A stretch of DNA of 64,000 nucleotides, from NCBI GenBank assembly GCA_035528035.1, contig DATKZI010000008.1, positions 1 through 64,000 on the forward strand, written 5' to 3'. The notes beneath the pieces are model-generated. The model worked only from the letters and a program-made list of their open reading frames with translations. It made no database searches and was not told the DNA's origin. This stretch comes from JABLTI01 sp035528035. GTDB taxonomy: Archaea > Asgardarchaeota > Heimdallarchaeia > JABLTI01. Below, piece after piece: positions 63,390 to 64,000 of the stretch; within the stretch, counting starts at the first letter, position 1, and each line of letters starts with the position of its first letter. Position numbers and translations under genes: made by a program.

Positions 63390-64000
63390 TCAAGACTTCT
63401 TTTTCTTTGGGAACCAGGGAATAAAAGCGCTGGTAGTTTCAACATATTCTTTATAACCAATGCGGACTGAAAGAACTTCTTTTTCTAATTTAGTTACACC
63501 AGAAATTTTCAAAAGCTGGAAGGTTAAGAGAATTGGTCCTAAAATAGTTAACCAACCTGAAATCATATTGGAAATACTATAGTAATCGAAAGCCAATGAA
63601 ATTGCTATTACAAAAATACCCCACCATTGTTCTTGTTCACCCCAATAATTAGGATGACGACTGTATTTCCACACACCAGTTGAAAGTGTTTTACCTTTAT
63701 TTGCGGGATTTTTTCTGAAAATCATTAATTGAATATCGCCTGATGTTTCAAAGAAGAATCCCTCTAACCAAATAAGACCACCTATAACTAATAGAATGAT
63801 TCCTAGTGTGCTTATTGGATTATTATCCGTTATTGAATTTGCAAAAACTACTGGGGAACCAATAATATAAATTAGAAACATTTGTGGTACGAAAATAATC
63901 AAGAAACTCTTCAAATAGAAATTCTTTTTCCAATCCTCACGGAAACCCTTGAACCGTATATCTTCATCTTTTCTGATAATTTTCCGAACGATTATGTAAG
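63390..64000 (-). CDS. DUF1295 membrane protein, C-terminal part (runs off right edge)
   Basis: About 203 residues are visible. The frame stays open to the window end: before the internal TTG at 63914 it reads KDEDIRFKGFREDWKKNFY, which matches the DxRyxxfRxxW motif of DUF1295. TM helices include FLIIFVPQMFLIYIIG, LGIILLVIGGLIWLEGFFF and ISGWLTILGPILLTFQLL; GVWKYSRHPNYWGE is the strong shared motif with steroid reductase/isoprenylcysteine methyltransferase-type proteins. The N-terminus is outside. Function is unproven; lipid modification is possible. Confidence 0.85.
   Translation of the reverse strand, partial: YIIVRKIIRKDEDIRFKGFREDWKKNFYLKSFLIIFVPQMFLIYIIGSPVVFANSITDNNPISTLGIILLVIGGLIWLEGFFFETSGDIQLMIFRKNPANKGKTLSTGVWKYSRHPNYWGEQEQWWGIFVIAISLAFDYYSISNMISGWLTILGPILLTFQLLKISGVTKLEKEVLSVRIGYKEYVETTSAFIPWFPKKKKS

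Noticed and set aside
63390..63914. Treating the TTG at 63914 as the start of the DUF1295 gene
   Set aside because: The same frame stays open to the window end and encodes the conserved DxRyxxfRxxW region, so the gene is cut by the edge.
1..64000. CRISPR array, insertion sequence, prophage or integrated plasmid
   Set aside because: No regularly spaced repeats, transposase or integrase genes, or target-site duplications were recognised; gene content is chromosomal throughout.

Overview
The window looks like chromosomal DNA of an Asgard archaeon; I cannot name the class with confidence. The core genes are archaeal/eukaryal in type: ribosomal proteins L31e, L39e, S19e, L10e, P0/L10 and L1, PDCD5, RNase P Rnp4, TrmI, prolyl-tRNA synthetase, Nob1, Sec61 beta, Alba and an intron-containing tRNA-Pro. 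Mixed in are families that are abundant in Asgard genomes and rare in other prokaryotes: three Ras/Rab- or MglA-like small GTPases, two Roadblock/LC7 proteins, a longin-like protein, a JAMM/MPN+ (Rpn11-like) protease and a RING-like protein. The DNA is AT-rich, genes are close-packed, and many starts are GTG or TTG. I see no rRNA, CRISPR array, insertion sequence or prophage.

Layout. 0-1.1 kb: minus-strand ribosomal cluster L31e-L39e-PDCD5-S19e, cut by the left edge. 1.4-6.9 kb: rnp4, a GTPase fused to a thioredoxin-like domain, trmI, proS, a Roadblock protein and a longin/winged-helix protein. 7-12.8 kb: aminotransferase, a lone A-type ATPase subunit E, a membrane protein, JAMM protease with an odd small GTPase, and hypB. 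13-21.1 kb: a five-gene plus-strand block of ParM/Ta0583-like actin, ribbon-helix-helix protein, helical-repeat/zinc-ribbon protein, MglA-like GTPase and a 1395-residue SF2 helicase. 21-30 kb: regulators, RING-like and coiled-coil proteins, L10e, OapC-like protein, PPC protein, GHL10-like TIM barrel. 30-34.6 kb: L10 and L1, then nadK-nob1-unknown and tRNA-Pro. 34.6-42.3 kb: TPR protein, nucleotidyltransferase-like protein, Roadblock protein, SMC, ScpA, Sec61 beta. 42.5-49.8 kb: MoxR, DUF58, membrane proteins, DUF4129 and DUF4139 proteins. 49.9-51.9 kb: DUF4430 and ECF S-component operon behind a 25-bp palindrome. 52-64 kb: orphan OppD, ferredoxin, parvulin, hypE, CBS protein, Alba, phosphodiesterase, M28-like aminopeptidase, PfkB kinase, zinc-ribbon proteins and a DUF1295 protein running off the right edge.

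How the genes fit together. Much of the window serves information processing and chromosome structure (SMC-ScpA, Alba, ribosome biogenesis). HypB and HypE, 42 kb apart, point to a NiFe hydrogenase encoded elsewhere. The most promising undescribed system is the 13.07-21.13 kb block, where a filament-forming ATPase, a probable DNA-binding adaptor, a switch GTPase and a giant helicase appear to be co-transcribed. The GTPase-thioredoxin fusion, the JAMM protein beside a GTPase with an altered switch II, and the Roadblock/longin pair are further candidates for Asgard-specific regulatory modules.
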